This document shows, piece by piece, positions 24,423 through 33,627 of a stretch of 64,000 nucleotides of DNA. The notes beneath the pieces are model-generated. The model did no database searches. It was given only the letters and a program-made list of their open reading frames with translations, and was not told the DNA's origin. A program made the translations under genes and the position numbers. The DNA is taken from NCBI GenBank assembly GCA_025846845.1, contig JAOYTL010000010.1:62001-126000 (forward strand), in the 5' to 3' direction. Positions within the stretch are counted from its first letter, which is position 1. Each line of letters opens with the position of its first letter. The stretch is from Alloboseaceae bacterium BT-24-1. Its GTDB lineage: Bacteria; Pseudomonadota; Alphaproteobacteria; Rhizobiales; Beijerinckiaceae.

Positions 24423-24892
24423 CGCGAGGCGATGCGCGGCGACATCGCTGGCGACGGCGCATTCGAGATCAACCCGTCGCAATGCCAGGACGGCGCCTTC
24501 TCGGCGTGCTTCTCGGGATCGCCCGCCTGGATGGTGGCGATGCCGTTGATACGACCGGTCCGATAGGTCTTCAGCACATAGAGCGTGCCGCTGCGCTCGA
24601 CGGCGAAGCAATAGGTCCGGCGGGTCTCGTGCGGGCCGTAATAATAGCAGACGGCGTCGTCCGTCGTCGTCCAGCAGGCATCGGTGTTGGTCACGTGCCG
24701 GTTGTGCCCGGTCGCGCGGCCATCCTGGTGATGATATTCGCTGAACGGCAGCCCGTTATTGTAGCGGCCGGCAACCGTGTTGCCCTCGAAGAGCTTGCGG
24801 ATCTCCTGGCCGGTCAGCCGCTCGACCGCAGCGGCGCTCGTGGCGCAAGCGCATAGCCCCAGGAGCATCGCTGCCGCCGAAGCCCGGATCAT
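24419..24892 (-). CDS. Small secreted four-cysteine protein, tandem paralog 2
   Basis: This 157-residue protein is the middle of three tandem copies. After the signal peptide (MIRASAAAMLLGLCACATSA) the mature part reads VERLTGQEIRKLFEGNTVAG, then SEYHHQDGR, DACWTTTDDAVCYYYG, YCFAVERSGTLYVL and WHCDGLIS. The CAC near the end of the signal might form a lipobox-like site, although a lipoprotein is not clear. It is closer to copy 3 than to copy 1. The start overlaps the stop of copy 1 and the stop overlaps the start of copy 3, so the three are translated in series. Confidence 0.75.
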   Translation of the reverse strand: MIRASAAAMLLGLCACATSAAAVERLTGQEIRKLFEGNTVAGRYNNGLPFSEYHHQDGRATGHNRHVTNTDACWTTTDDAVCYYYGPHETRRTYCFAVERSGTLYVLKTYRTGRINGIATIQAGDPEKHAEKAPSWHCDGLISNAPSPAMSPRIASR

Positions 24893-25350
24893 CGTGCCGC
24901 CACCCGCCGCGACATCGGAAGCTGCGGACCGCGCGAGATCAGCCCGTCGCAATACCAGGGCTTGCCGCCGTCGGTATGATTGCGCGGATTGGCGAGCTCG
25001 ATCGTCGCCACCGCATTGATCCGGCGGTCGCCGACATTGCGCAGGATATAGAGCCGCTCGGTCAATTCGACCGTGAAGCAATGCGTCGTCCGCTCCTCCG
25101 GCGGGCCATAATAATAGCAGACGGCGTCGCCCTTGGTGATCCAGCAGGCGTCGCGGTTCTCCTGCCAGCCATTATTGCCGAGCGCCCGTCCGTCGGGGTC
25201 GTGGTACTCGGTGAAGAAGCCGCCACCGGTGTAGCGGCCGCTGACCGTGTTGCCGGTGAAGGCCTGGTTGATCTGCTCGCCCGTCAGCTTCTCCGCCGCC
25301 ATGGCGGCAAGCGGCAGCATGAAAGCAAACAGGACGGCCAGCAGGCGCAT
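24889..25350 (-). CDS. Small secreted four-cysteine protein, tandem paralog 1
   Basis: This first and most divergent copy has 153 residues, with signal peptide MRLLAVLFAFMLPLAAMAA. The mature sequence has the same landmarks: LTGEQINQAFTGNTVSGRY, TEYHDPDGR, DACW, VCYYYG, HCFTVE and WYCDGLIS. The middle loop differs (TERLYILRNVGDRRINAV). Its start lies three bases after the stop of the glutathione transferase gene, which makes it part of a five-gene unit: GST, three paralogs and the UDG-like gene. The function is unknown; export and disulfide-stabilised folding are inferred. Confidence 0.75.
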   Translation of the reverse strand: MRLLAVLFAFMLPLAAMAAEKLTGEQINQAFTGNTVSGRYTGGGFFTEYHDPDGRALGNNGWQENRDACWITKGDAVCYYYGPPEERTTHCFTVELTERLYILRNVGDRRINAVATIELANPRNHTDGGKPWYCDGLISRGPQLPMSRRVAAR

Positions 25351-25353
25351 CGT

Positions 25354-25965
25354 TCAGGCCTTCCAGCTCGGCCGGGCCGAGAGCTCGCCATGCCAGCGGC
25401 GAATGTTGGCGAAGTCTTCCGGCAGCGGAATGCGCGAGGGCTTCATGAAATCGATGGCGATGCCGGCGGTGATGTCGGCCACCGTCAGCTCGTCGCCGCA
25501 GATGAAGCGGTTGGCGCCAAGCTGCAGGTCGAGCAGCATCAGATGGTCATCGATCAGCTCACGATTGGCCTCGGCCCATTCGGGCACCTGGTCCTCGAGC
25601 TCGGCCATGGCGGGATGGCTGTGGCGGAACACCGCCGAGACCGCCGTGAACAGCCCAAGCTCGATGCGTCGATTCCACATCTCGATCAGAGCTGATTCCT
25701 TTGGGGCAGAGCCGAACAAGGCCGGCGCCGGATGCAGGCTCTCGACATAACGGCAGATCGCGATGGTCTCGGCCAACGCAGTCCCGTCCTCCAGTACAAG
25801 CACCGGCAAGCGCTGCGACGGATTGATACGGGTGAACTCCGGTGTCCGGTGCTCCTTCTTGCCGATGTCGACCGGGACGAGTTCGGGCAGAGGGACACCC
25901 TTCTCGGCGAAGAAGATGCGGACCCGCCGCGGATTGGGCGCACGCCCGCCGTCATAGAGCTTCAT
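25354..25965 (-). CDS. Glutathione S-transferase
   Basis: The 203-residue protein has the thioredoxin-like N-terminal domain with MKLYDGGRAPNPRRVRIFFA and the glutathione-binding INPSQRLPVLVLEDGTALAE (cis-Pro and ETIAICRYVE). An all-helical C-terminal domain ends with LTVADITAGIAIDF. These are typical bacterial GST features, and the enzyme is probably cytosolic and involved in conjugation or peroxide defence. It leads the operon containing the three small secreted proteins, which is an unusual partner set. Confidence 0.9.
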   Translation of the reverse strand: MKLYDGGRAPNPRRVRIFFAEKGVPLPELVPVDIGKKEHRTPEFTRINPSQRLPVLVLEDGTALAETIAICRYVESLHPAPALFGSAPKESALIEMWNRRIELGLFTAVSAVFRHSHPAMAELEDQVPEWAEANRELIDDHLMLLDLQLGANRFICGDELTVADITAGIAIDFMKPSRIPLPEDFANIRRWHGELSARPSWKA

Positions 25966-26125
25966 GCCCTTAGCCTTTCGCCGTCCCGAGACATGGCGGT
26001 TTCACGGTGCCGCCGCGGCCCTGTCAAGAGTTCACCCGCAAACACGGCGGCAAGACGACACTAACGGGCGTCGGCGGGAACAAAGCGCCGTAGCCCGCGA
26101 TTACCACCCCGCAGGGGGAACCGAC

Positions 26126-26275
26126 ATGCCACAGGATTGGAGCTTCGTCGTCTGGATCGTCATCCTCGCCATTCCGGTGGGGCTGATGCTCGCGACCTTC
26201 TGGTCACGTTCGCGCGAACCCGGCGGCGCGCGCCTCGAAGGACCGCGAGAGGATGATCCGCGCGAGCCGTCCTGA
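26126..26275 (+). CDS. Small single-span membrane protein
   Basis: This 49-residue reading frame begins with ATG six bases after GCAGGGGGAA, a strong ribosome site. It encodes one membrane helix (WSFVVWIVILAIPVGLMLATFW, about residues 5-26) and then a polar, charged tail (RSREPGGARLEGPREDDPRE). I recognise no family. The good translation signal and the clean helix-plus-tail layout argue for a real small gene. It converges on the AEC transporter gene and ends five bases from it. Confidence 0.5.
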   Translation: MPQDWSFVVWIVILAIPVGLMLATFWSRSREPGGARLEGPREDDPREPS

Positions 26276-26280
26276 CCGGA

Positions 26281-27201
26281 TCAGCCCGGCGCCAGCAAAA
26301 TCAGTGCGAGCGGCACCGCGACCGCCGCCAGCACGGTCTGAAGCGCGCAGATGCCGGCCATCAGGGGCGCATCGCCGCCGAGCTGGCGCGCCATCACATA
26401 GGACGAGGAAGCGGTCGGCAGCGCCTGGAACAGGATGGCGAGCGTCGCCGCCTGGCCGCCGAGGCCGAAGCCCTTCAATGCGGCATAGGTCGCGAGCGGC
26501 ATCAGCACGAACTTGACGAAGGATGCGACGAGCGCGGGCTTCAGGCCGCGGCCAAGCGCACCCCAGTCGAGCGCTGCGCCGACGCAGAGCAGGCCGATCG
26601 GAAGCGAGGCCTGGCCGAGCGCCTTGAGGCAGCCTTCGACACCGGGCGGCAGTCCGAGTCCGCTGAGCTGGATGGCGATGCCGAGCACGCAGGACATGAG
26701 CAGCGGATTGAGGGCAAGGCCGCGGAGAATGCCGCGCAAGGTCGGCTGCGCGGAGCCCCAGCGGGCGAAGACCAGGACGCAGAGCACGTTCACGGTCGGC
26801 ACGATCGCCGCATTGGCGACGGCCGCGAGCGGCAGGGCCGAGGCCCCGAGCATGCTGCCCGCCGCGCTCAGGCCGACATAGTTGTTGAAGCGGATGCCGC
26901 CCTGGAAGACCGAGGTGAAGGCGGCGTCGCTGTAGCCGAGCCAGCGCTTCGCCAGCACGAGCAACCCCGCAACGGCGATGATCGCCGCCATCAGCGTCAA
27001 GGCCAGTTCGGCAACCGGAAGACCCTTGAGATCAGCCATCGCCAAAGCGTGCACGAAGAGAGCTGGCAGAAGGACGTAGTAGCTCAGCCGCTCGGCTTGC
27101 GGCCAGAACGCATCAGGCAGGAAGCGCAGGCGGCGCATGGCGTGGCCGAGTGCGATCAACAGGGCGATCGGCGCCAAAGCGAGCAGGATGGCGCCGATCA
27201 T
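26281..27201 (-). CDS. AEC-family transporter (auxin efflux carrier/malonate type)
   Basis: The 306-residue inner-membrane protein has about ten helices in two repeats of five. GIRFNNYVGLSAAG and LFQALPTASSSYVMARQLGGD are the broken-helix signatures of the AEC (PIN-like) family. Bacterial members move organic acids such as malonate or malate, and the substrate here is not predictable. The gene lies 160 bases downstream of the nuclease gene on the same strand. Confidence 0.88.
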   Translation of the reverse strand: MIGAILLALAPIALLIALGHAMRRLRFLPDAFWPQAERLSYYVLLPALFVHALAMADLKGLPVAELALTLMAAIIAVAGLLVLAKRWLGYSDAAFTSVFQGGIRFNNYVGLSAAGSMLGASALPLAAVANAAIVPTVNVLCVLVFARWGSAQPTLRGILRGLALNPLLMSCVLGIAIQLSGLGLPPGVEGCLKALGQASLPIGLLCVGAALDWGALGRGLKPALVASFVKFVLMPLATYAALKGFGLGGQAATLAILFQALPTASSSYVMARQLGGDAPLMAGICALQTVLAAVAVPLALILLAPG

Positions 27202-27361
27202 GCCGGCAGCTCCGATCGGCAGGCGGGCGGCGGCATCATGCGGCAGCGAATCCGGCGAGAGGACGGGAAGGAGACGATCCTTCTTTAGATCGCGGTCGTC
27301 GAAGACGAAAATGCCAAAGCGGCCAGCGGCGTTGACGAATCCGCATGGCTGGCGGGCGCGT

Positions 27362-27913
27362 TCAGCGCGGATGGCTCTTACGCCGCGCCTCCGGACGCTC
27401 GAAGCTCAACGCCCAGATGCCGCGACCGGCGGCTTTCGCCTCGGCCTCCTCGGCCTGATAGCCGCCATAGGCCAGGGCCTGGCCCTGGCGCACCAGCGCC
27501 GCGTTGATCTCGGCATCCCCCTGCCGGCAGCGCGCCAGCCCGCGGCCGTAGCGGTCGGCCCGCGAGACAGTGCAGCTGACATTGCCCAGCGCCAGCATGG
27601 CGGCGAGCGCGCGCCGCGCCTGCCGGCCGCAGGCGACCTCGCCGCCATTGCGGTCCCGGCAGGTCTGCCGGTATTCCGGAGCGTCGATGCCCTCCAGGCG
27701 AAGCTCCTCGCCAAGGAGCCGGAGCGAATCGCCATCGATCGCCTCGGCTGCTCCCACAAGGCTGCGGCTGGAATCTAACCGGTACTGCAGGACAGCGCCC
27801 GCAATCGCCAAAAGCACAAGGAATCCAAGGGCTACGGCAAAGTCGACCGAGCGGCCGACCCGCCGCCAGCCGAACGGACCATAGTTGCTTGTCCTGAATC
27901 CGAAGCGCGCCAT
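27362..27913 (-). CDS. Membrane-anchored thermonuclease (SNase) family protein
   Basis: The 183-residue protein has an N-terminal membrane helix (about residues 26-45) and a staphylococcal-nuclease-like domain with DGDSLRLLGEELRLEGIDAPEYRQTC and DRYGRGLARC. The conserved EGIDAPE and the catalytic-type arginines are present, but the second half of the OB-fold is short, as in many exported SNase-like proteins of Rhizobiales. It may act on nucleic acids outside the cytoplasm. The start is uncertain: ATG 27913 gives the shortest cytoplasmic tail, and an upstream start at 27973 is possible. It is divergent from the histidine kinase gene. Confidence 0.82.
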   Translation of the reverse strand: MARFGFRTSNYGPFGWRRVGRSVDFAVALGFLVLLAIAGAVLQYRLDSSRSLVGAAEAIDGDSLRLLGEELRLEGIDAPEYRQTCRDRNGGEVACGRQARRALAAMLALGNVSCTVSRADRYGRGLARCRQGDAEINAALVRQGQALAYGGYQAEEAEAKAAGRGIWALSFERPEARRKSHPR

Positions 27914-27999
27914 CAGGACAAGCTTAACGATTTCCAACACATCATGGCGAGCCGGAGCGCGACGGGGCGCCACCGGTCGGGAGCCTTTGCCTTCAGATC

Positions 28000-29520
<1,521 letters not shown>

Positions 29521-29531
29521 AATCGGCTGGG

Positions 29532-29879
29532 TCAGGCAACCTGCGGGAGCACCGGCGCGCCCGCCCGCTCAGCCTCGATATCCTCCCACCAGCCGCCGAG
29601 CGCATCGATCAGCGGCACGAGGCGAAGCCCCGCGAACGTCAGCTCGTAATCGACCCGGCGCGGATAGCCGTCATGATCGATGCGACGGACGATGCCGGCC
29701 GCCTCCAGCTTGCGCAGCTCCAGCGCGAGCATGCGGTGCGAGACGGTCGGGTTGTCGCGCCTGAGCTCGCTGAAGCGCTTGGTGCCGTCCTTCAGATAGT
29801 AGAGCAGCAAGGTCGGCCAGCGGCCGCTCAGCACCCGCATGACGCTTTCGATCGAGCAGTCGGACACGACGTCCTTCAT
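29532..29879 (-). CDS. HxlR-family transcriptional regulator
   Basis: The 115-residue protein is a single winged helix-turn-helix of the HxlR/YodB type. The SDCSIESVMRVLSGRWPTLLLYYL start carries the cysteine that in many members senses electrophiles or oxidants, and the recognition helix is in TVSHRMLALELRKLEAAG. It is divergent from a glutathione-transferase-like gene 107 bases away, the classic arrangement for a regulator of a detoxification gene. A TTAC...GTAA inverted pair (29896-29899 with 29910-29913) in the gap is a possible binding site. Confidence 0.9.
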   Translation of the reverse strand: MKDVVSDCSIESVMRVLSGRWPTLLLYYLKDGTKRFSELRRDNPTVSHRMLALELRKLEAAGIVRRIDHDGYPRRVDYELTFAGLRLVPLIDALGGWWEDIEAERAGAPVLPQVA

Positions 29880-29986
29880 GGTTCGTTCCGCCTGGTTACA
29901 GAAAAGTGCGTAATTTACATGGGGCGATGGATGACTAGGTTCCAGCCCGCTGCGCAGCGTTTCCCGACCCGAATGGAAAACGCAAC

Positions 29987-30691
29987 ATGGAACCGATCCT
30001 CGTTTATGGCTACCCGTCCGGCACGTCGATGGGCCTGGTCGCGGCTCTCGAATGGCTGGGCCAGCCCTACAAGCTCAGCCGCGTCGACATGCTCGGCGAA
30101 ATGCGCGAGCCGCCTTACAAGCGGATCAATGCGCGCGTCGAAACCCCGGTGCTGATCACCGATCGGGGCCGCCCGCTCACCGAGACCATGGCGATCGCCG
30201 CCTGGCTCGAAGCGCGCGATACCGGGCGGCGCATCAGCTTCGATCCGCTCTCGGCCGAGGCCGACCGGATGCACCAGCTGATGGGTTTCCTCAACACCGG
30301 CTTCACCGGCGCCTTCACGCCACTCTGGGCCTCGCTGGAATTGCCCGAGCCCGATCCCGATTTCGAGGCGGCGCTGCGCCGTTTCGGACGCGAGCGGGTG
30401 ATCGAGCGCCACGACCGGATTGAGGAGATGCTCGACGGCGGGAACTGGCTGGTCGGCGACAAGCACACCCTGGCCGACGGCCTGCTCGCAGGGGTGGCGC
30501 GCTGGCTCGAATACCATGAGGTCGCCGACCTCTCGCGCTGGCCGAAGCTGCAGGCGCTGCGCCAGCAGGTCGAGGCCGATCCGGCGGTGGTCTATGCGAC
30601 CGCGCTGGAGAACGGCGAGACGCCGGCCGGCAGCGGCGCCTGCAAGGGTCATATCCCGCTGGCCGAGGTCATCGAGCGCTACGGCGCCTGA
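29987..30691 (+). CDS. Glutathione S-transferase-like protein
   Basis: This 234-residue protein has a GST N-terminal domain (PILVYGYPSGTSMGLVAALEWL, then RVETPVLITDRGRPLTETMAIAAWLE) and a helical C-terminal domain with WLVGDKHTLADGLLAG. The usual proline in the IN-PxxxVP loop is shifted, and the C-terminus is slightly extended. It stands divergent from an HxlR regulator that probably controls it in response to reactive electrophiles. A good terminator follows. The substrate is unknown. Confidence 0.87.
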   Translation: MEPILVYGYPSGTSMGLVAALEWLGQPYKLSRVDMLGEMREPPYKRINARVETPVLITDRGRPLTETMAIAAWLEARDTGRRISFDPLSAEADRMHQLMGFLNTGFTGAFTPLWASLELPEPDPDFEAALRRFGRERVIERHDRIEEMLDGGNWLVGDKHTLADGLLAGVARWLEYHEVADLSRWPKLQALRQQVEADPAVVYATALENGETPAGSGACKGHIPLAEVIERYGA

Positions 30692-30702
30692 CGAAGCGAA
30701 GA

Positions 30703-30733
30703 CGCGCCGGGTCGAAAACCCGGCGCGGCTTTC
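30703..30733 (+). terminator. Rho-independent terminator after GST-like gene
   Basis: A 10-base stem (CGCGCCGGGT at 30703-30712 pairing with 30718-30727) with a CGAAA loop is followed by GCTTTCC. It isolates the GST-like gene from the toxin-antitoxin pair downstream. Confidence 0.7.
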
Positions 30734-30764
30734 CAAGAGATCGTGGCTTGATGACCGCCCTTAG

Positions 30765-30787
30765 GATATACATGTTCCGTGTATATC
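30765..30787. promoter_or_regulatory. Palindromic operator at the VapBC-like promoter
   Basis: GATATACA (30765-30772) and TGTATATC (30780-30787) are a perfect 8-base inverted repeat with a seven-base spacer, in the short A/T-rich promoter region 17 bases before the antitoxin start. Toxin-antitoxin complexes of this class autoregulate by binding such palindromes, so this is the likely operator. Confidence 0.65.
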
Positions 30788-30803
30788 AAACAGGAGCGCG
30801 TCA

Positions 30804-31040
30804 ATGCAGGTCGCACGCTGGGGCAACAGCCTCGCCATCCGAATTCCTGCGGCCGTCAGCGAGGCACTCTCGCTCAAGGAAGGCGACGATGTGGAAATCC
30901 GGATCGCAAACGACAGGACCTTCCTGATCGCGCGCGACGAGCGCAAACCGCGCGCGCTCGCCCGCATCCGCAGCCTGCGCAGGCCGCTCCCGTCCGGCTG
31001 GCGCTTCGATCGCGACGAGGCGAATGAGCGCGCGCCGTGA
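30804..31040 (+). CDS. MazE/AbrB-type antitoxin (VapB-like)
   Basis: The 78-residue protein begins with the swapped-hairpin DNA-binding motif of the AbrB/MazE family (MQVARWGNSLAIRIPAAV, then LSLKEGDDVEIRIA). It ends in a disordered basic and acidic tail (GWRFDRDEANER) of the sort that inserts into a PIN toxin. AGGAG precedes the ATG. The stop overlaps the GTG start of the PIN-domain toxin. A palindrome sits at the promoter, in keeping with autorepression by the complex. Confidence 0.87.
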   Translation: MQVARWGNSLAIRIPAAVSEALSLKEGDDVEIRIANDRTFLIARDERKPRALARIRSLRRPLPSGWRFDRDEANERAP

Positions 31041-31441
31041 CGCGCGCCTTCCTCGACAGCAACGTGGTCGTCTATGCCTTCAGCGAGGATCCGCGGAATG
31101 CCGTGGCCGAGGAGTTGCTCGGCAGGGGCTGCGAGATCAGTGCCCAGGTCCTGAACGAGTTCGCCAATGTCGCACGCCGCAAGCTCGGCTTCTCCTGGGC
31201 GGAGATCACCGACGCGGTCGAGGCGATCACGACGCTCAGCCGCATTGTCCATCCGCTCGATCTCGCCACGCACCAGGAGGCCATCCGGCTGGCCGAGCGA
31301 TACGGATTCGGCTTCTACGACGCGCTGATCGTGGCAAGCGCGCTCCGAGCGGGTTGTGCGGTGCTCTACAGAGAAGACATGCAGCACGGCCTGACCGTCG
31401 ACGAGCGGCTGAGGATCGAGAATCCGTTCCAGGCGGAGTAG
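31037..31441 (+). CDS. PIN-domain toxin (VapC-like ribonuclease)
   Basis: The 134-residue protein is a PIN nuclease. The acidic active-site residues are visible at Asp7 (AFLDSNVVVYAF), Glu41 (VLNEFANV), Asp95 (FGFYDALIVASAL) and the later YREDMQHG. VapC-type toxins cleave tRNA or rRNA when the antitoxin is degraded. It is translated from a GTG that overlaps the antitoxin stop. The pair is complete and appears intact. Confidence 0.88.
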   Translation: MTRAFLDSNVVVYAFSEDPRNAVAEELLGRGCEISAQVLNEFANVARRKLGFSWAEITDAVEAITTLSRIVHPLDLATHQEAIRLAERYGFGFYDALIVASALRAGCAVLYREDMQHGLTVDERLRIENPFQAE

Positions 31442-31454
31442 GCAATCCCCGTCG

Positions 31455-32477
31455 CTAGTCCGCCTTCCCCGACACCTGCGCCTGCGCGAAGGTCGCCATG
31501 CCGGAATGGACGCCGGCGGCTGCCTTGACGAGACCGGCGGCGAGCGCTGCGCCCGTCCCCTCGCCGAGCCGCATGCCCAGCGCCAGCAAGGGCTGCTTGC
31601 CGAGCTTGACCAGCGCCTCCGCATGAGCCCCCTCGGCCGAGAGATGGCCGGCGAGGCAATGGTCGAGCGCCGAGGAATCGAGCGCGTGCAGGATCGCCGC
31701 GGCGGCGGTGACGACATAGCCGTCGAGGATCACCGGGATGCGCTGCAGGCGCGCTGCGAGAATGGCGCCGCAGATCGCCGCCATCTCGCGGCCACCGAAG
31801 CGGCGCAGCACTTCGAGCGGATCGCTCAGGTGGTTGGCGTGAAGTTTGAGCCCGGCCTCGACCGCGGCGATCTTGCGCTTCAGACCGTCATCGTCGACGC
31901 CGGTGCCGCGGCCGCACCATTTGGCAGCGCCGCCGCCATAGAGCGCCGCGAAGATCGCCGCCGCCGAGGTGGTGTTGCCGATGCCCATCTCGCCGAGCGC
32001 CAGCAAATCGGCGCCGCCGGCGAGCGCCTCCATGCCGAAGGCCATGGTCGCGACGCAGGCGCGCTCGTCGAGCGCATCTCCTTCAGTGAAATCGCCGGTC
32101 GGCAGGTCGAGCGCGAGATCGAAGACCTTGAAGCCGAGATCATAGGCGGCGCAGATCTGATTGATCGCGGCGCCGCCGGCGGCAAAATTCTCCAGCATCT
32201 GCCGCGTCACAGCCTGCGGGAAAGCCGAGACACCCTGGGCGACGACGCCGTGATTGCCCGCGAAGACGCAGACCAGCGGCCGATCGACGCGCGGCGGCGC
32301 CTTGCCCTGCCAGGCGGCGAGCCATTCGGCGATCTCCTCCAGGCGCCCCAGGCTGCCGGCCGGCTTGGTCAGCTCCTTGTCGCGGGCGCGCACCGTGTTG
32401 GCCGCCGCCATGTCGGGGCCAGGCATGCCGGCGATGAGGTTGCGGATATCGTCGAAGGGCAGGCCGGAGGCGGTCAT
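31455..32477 (-). CDS. cobT: Nicotinate-nucleotide--dimethylbenzimidazole phosphoribosyltransferase
   Basis: The 340-residue enzyme makes alpha-ribazole phosphate for the lower ligand of vitamin B12. TKPAGSLGRLEEIAEWLAAW, VFAGNHGVVAQGVSAFP, LGEMGIGNTTSAAA and the glutamate-containing LGEGTGAALA are all CobT landmarks; the last holds the catalytic base. It is divergent from cobS with 104 bases between them. I looked for a cobalamin riboswitch in that gap and see none. The pair supplies the nucleotide-loop assembly steps of cobalamin synthesis or salvage. Confidence 0.95.
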   Translation of the reverse strand: MTASGLPFDDIRNLIAGMPGPDMAAANTVRARDKELTKPAGSLGRLEEIAEWLAAWQGKAPPRVDRPLVCVFAGNHGVVAQGVSAFPQAVTRQMLENFAAGGAAINQICAAYDLGFKVFDLALDLPTGDFTEGDALDERACVATMAFGMEALAGGADLLALGEMGIGNTTSAAAIFAALYGGGAAKWCGRGTGVDDDGLKRKIAAVEAGLKLHANHLSDPLEVLRRFGGREMAAICGAILAARLQRIPVILDGYVVTAAAAILHALDSSALDHCLAGHLSAEGAHAEALVKLGKQPLLALGMRLGEGTGAALAAGLVKAAAGVHSGMATFAQAQVSGKAD

Positions 32478-32581
32478 CGCATTGATCTCGTGGAAGCCCG
32501 GGATTCGGATGGTGCGGGCATCGCCGCACAGTTGCCGCTGCTGCTATAGGCTGGAGGAGACGAACACAATCCGAGGGCAGC

Positions 32582-33430
32582 GTGGCCGGGACCGACAGCG
32601 ATGACGCGACGCAGGTGACGCCGCCCAGCTGGCCGGGCTGGCTGATCGCGACCTCGACCTGCATCCGCTTCTATTCGCGCCTGCCGGTGCCGGCGCTGCC
32701 GGGCGAGAGCGCGCACGCCTTGCCGGATTTCCGGTTGGTGCCGCGCGCCCTGCCCCTTGCGGCGCTGGCGATCGCGCTGCCGGGTGCGCTGATCGCGCTT
32801 CTGGCCGGGCTTGCGGGCGTCAATGCGCTGCTGACGGCGGCGCTCGTCGTGACCGCGCTGGTGGTGACGACAGGCGCCTTCCACGAGGACGGGCTGGCCG
32901 ACAGCGCCGACGGGCTCTTCGGCGGGCCCACGCCGGAACGACGGCTGGAGATCATGAAGGACAGCCGCGTCGGCACCTTTGGTGCCCTGGCGCTCGGGCT
33001 GTCGCTGCTGCTGCGGGTGACGGCGCTCGCCGCGATCCTGCAAGGCGCCGGCGCGTGGGCATTAGCCGCGGCCGTACTCGTCGCAGCGCCTTGGTCGCGT
33101 GTCGAAGGCATTCGCATCCTCGCCACCGCCCCGCCGACCCGGCGCGATGGCGCTTCCGCTTCTGTCGGACGGCCCGAGCGATCGGTGCTGCCGGTCGCCT
33201 ACGGCTTGTCGGGCGCCCTCGCTCTGCTTTTGACCGCCACAGGCGCCCTTCCCCTCACCGGCGTCCTGATCGGTCTTGGGCTGTCGGTCCTGGCGACGTA
33301 CTGGCTGTCGCGCACCGCCATCCGCCTGATCGGCGGCCAGACCGGCGACATCCTCGGCGCGGCGCAGCAACTCGGCGAGATCGCGGTCTATCTCGGCCTC
33401 GCCATCGTCATCGGCTGGGGCGGGCGATGA
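32582..33430 (+). CDS. cobS: Adenosylcobinamide-GDP ribazoletransferase (cobalamin synthase)
   Basis: The 282-residue integral membrane protein joins adenosylcobinamide-GDP with alpha-ribazole, the last assembly step of B12. The signatures FYSRLPVP near the N-terminus, and GAFHEDGLADSADGLFGG with MKDSRVGTFG in the centre, are diagnostic. The enzyme is called CobV in the aerobic pathway nomenclature. The start is GTG. Its stop overlaps the ATG of the small DUF1289 gene. Confidence 0.94.
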   Translation: MAGTDSDDATQVTPPSWPGWLIATSTCIRFYSRLPVPALPGESAHALPDFRLVPRALPLAALAIALPGALIALLAGLAGVNALLTAALVVTALVVTTGAFHEDGLADSADGLFGGPTPERRLEIMKDSRVGTFGALALGLSLLLRVTALAAILQGAGAWALAAAVLVAAPWSRVEGIRILATAPPTRRDGASASVGRPERSVLPVAYGLSGALALLLTATGALPLTGVLIGLGLSVLATYWLSRTAIRLIGGQTGDILGAAQQLGEIAVYLGLAIVIGWGGR

Positions 33431-33627
33431 ACGCGGTCTCCAGCCCCTGCATCAAGGTCTGCGTAATCGATCCGGTGAACAAGCTCTGCCGGGGCTGCGG
33501 CCGGACCCTGCAGGAGATCGCGCAGTGGTCGCGATTCAGCGAGGCCGAGCGCCTCGCGATCATGGCGACGCTGGCGGACCGCCTCAGTCCCCAGCGAGAC
33601 GGCGAAGAGCCTCGCCGGTCAGCCTGA
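33427..33627 (+). CDS. DUF1289 small cysteine protein
   Basis: The 66-residue protein has the DUF1289 pattern SPCIKVCVIDPVNKLCRGCG followed by RTLQEIAQWSRFSEAER. Four conserved cysteines look like a small metal or iron-sulfur knuckle. The function is unknown. It is coupled to cobS by an ATGA overlap. Its 3' end overlaps the convergent acetyltransferase gene by 44 bases, so the last 15 codons are read on both strands. Confidence 0.9.
   Translation: MNAVSSPCIKVCVIDPVNKLCRGCGRTLQEIAQWSRFSEAERLAIMATLADRLSPQRDGEEPRRSA

Noticed and set aside
32478..32581. Cobalamin riboswitch between cobT and cobS
   Set aside because: The gap is only 104 bases and I see no B12-box-like sequence or the required conserved helices.
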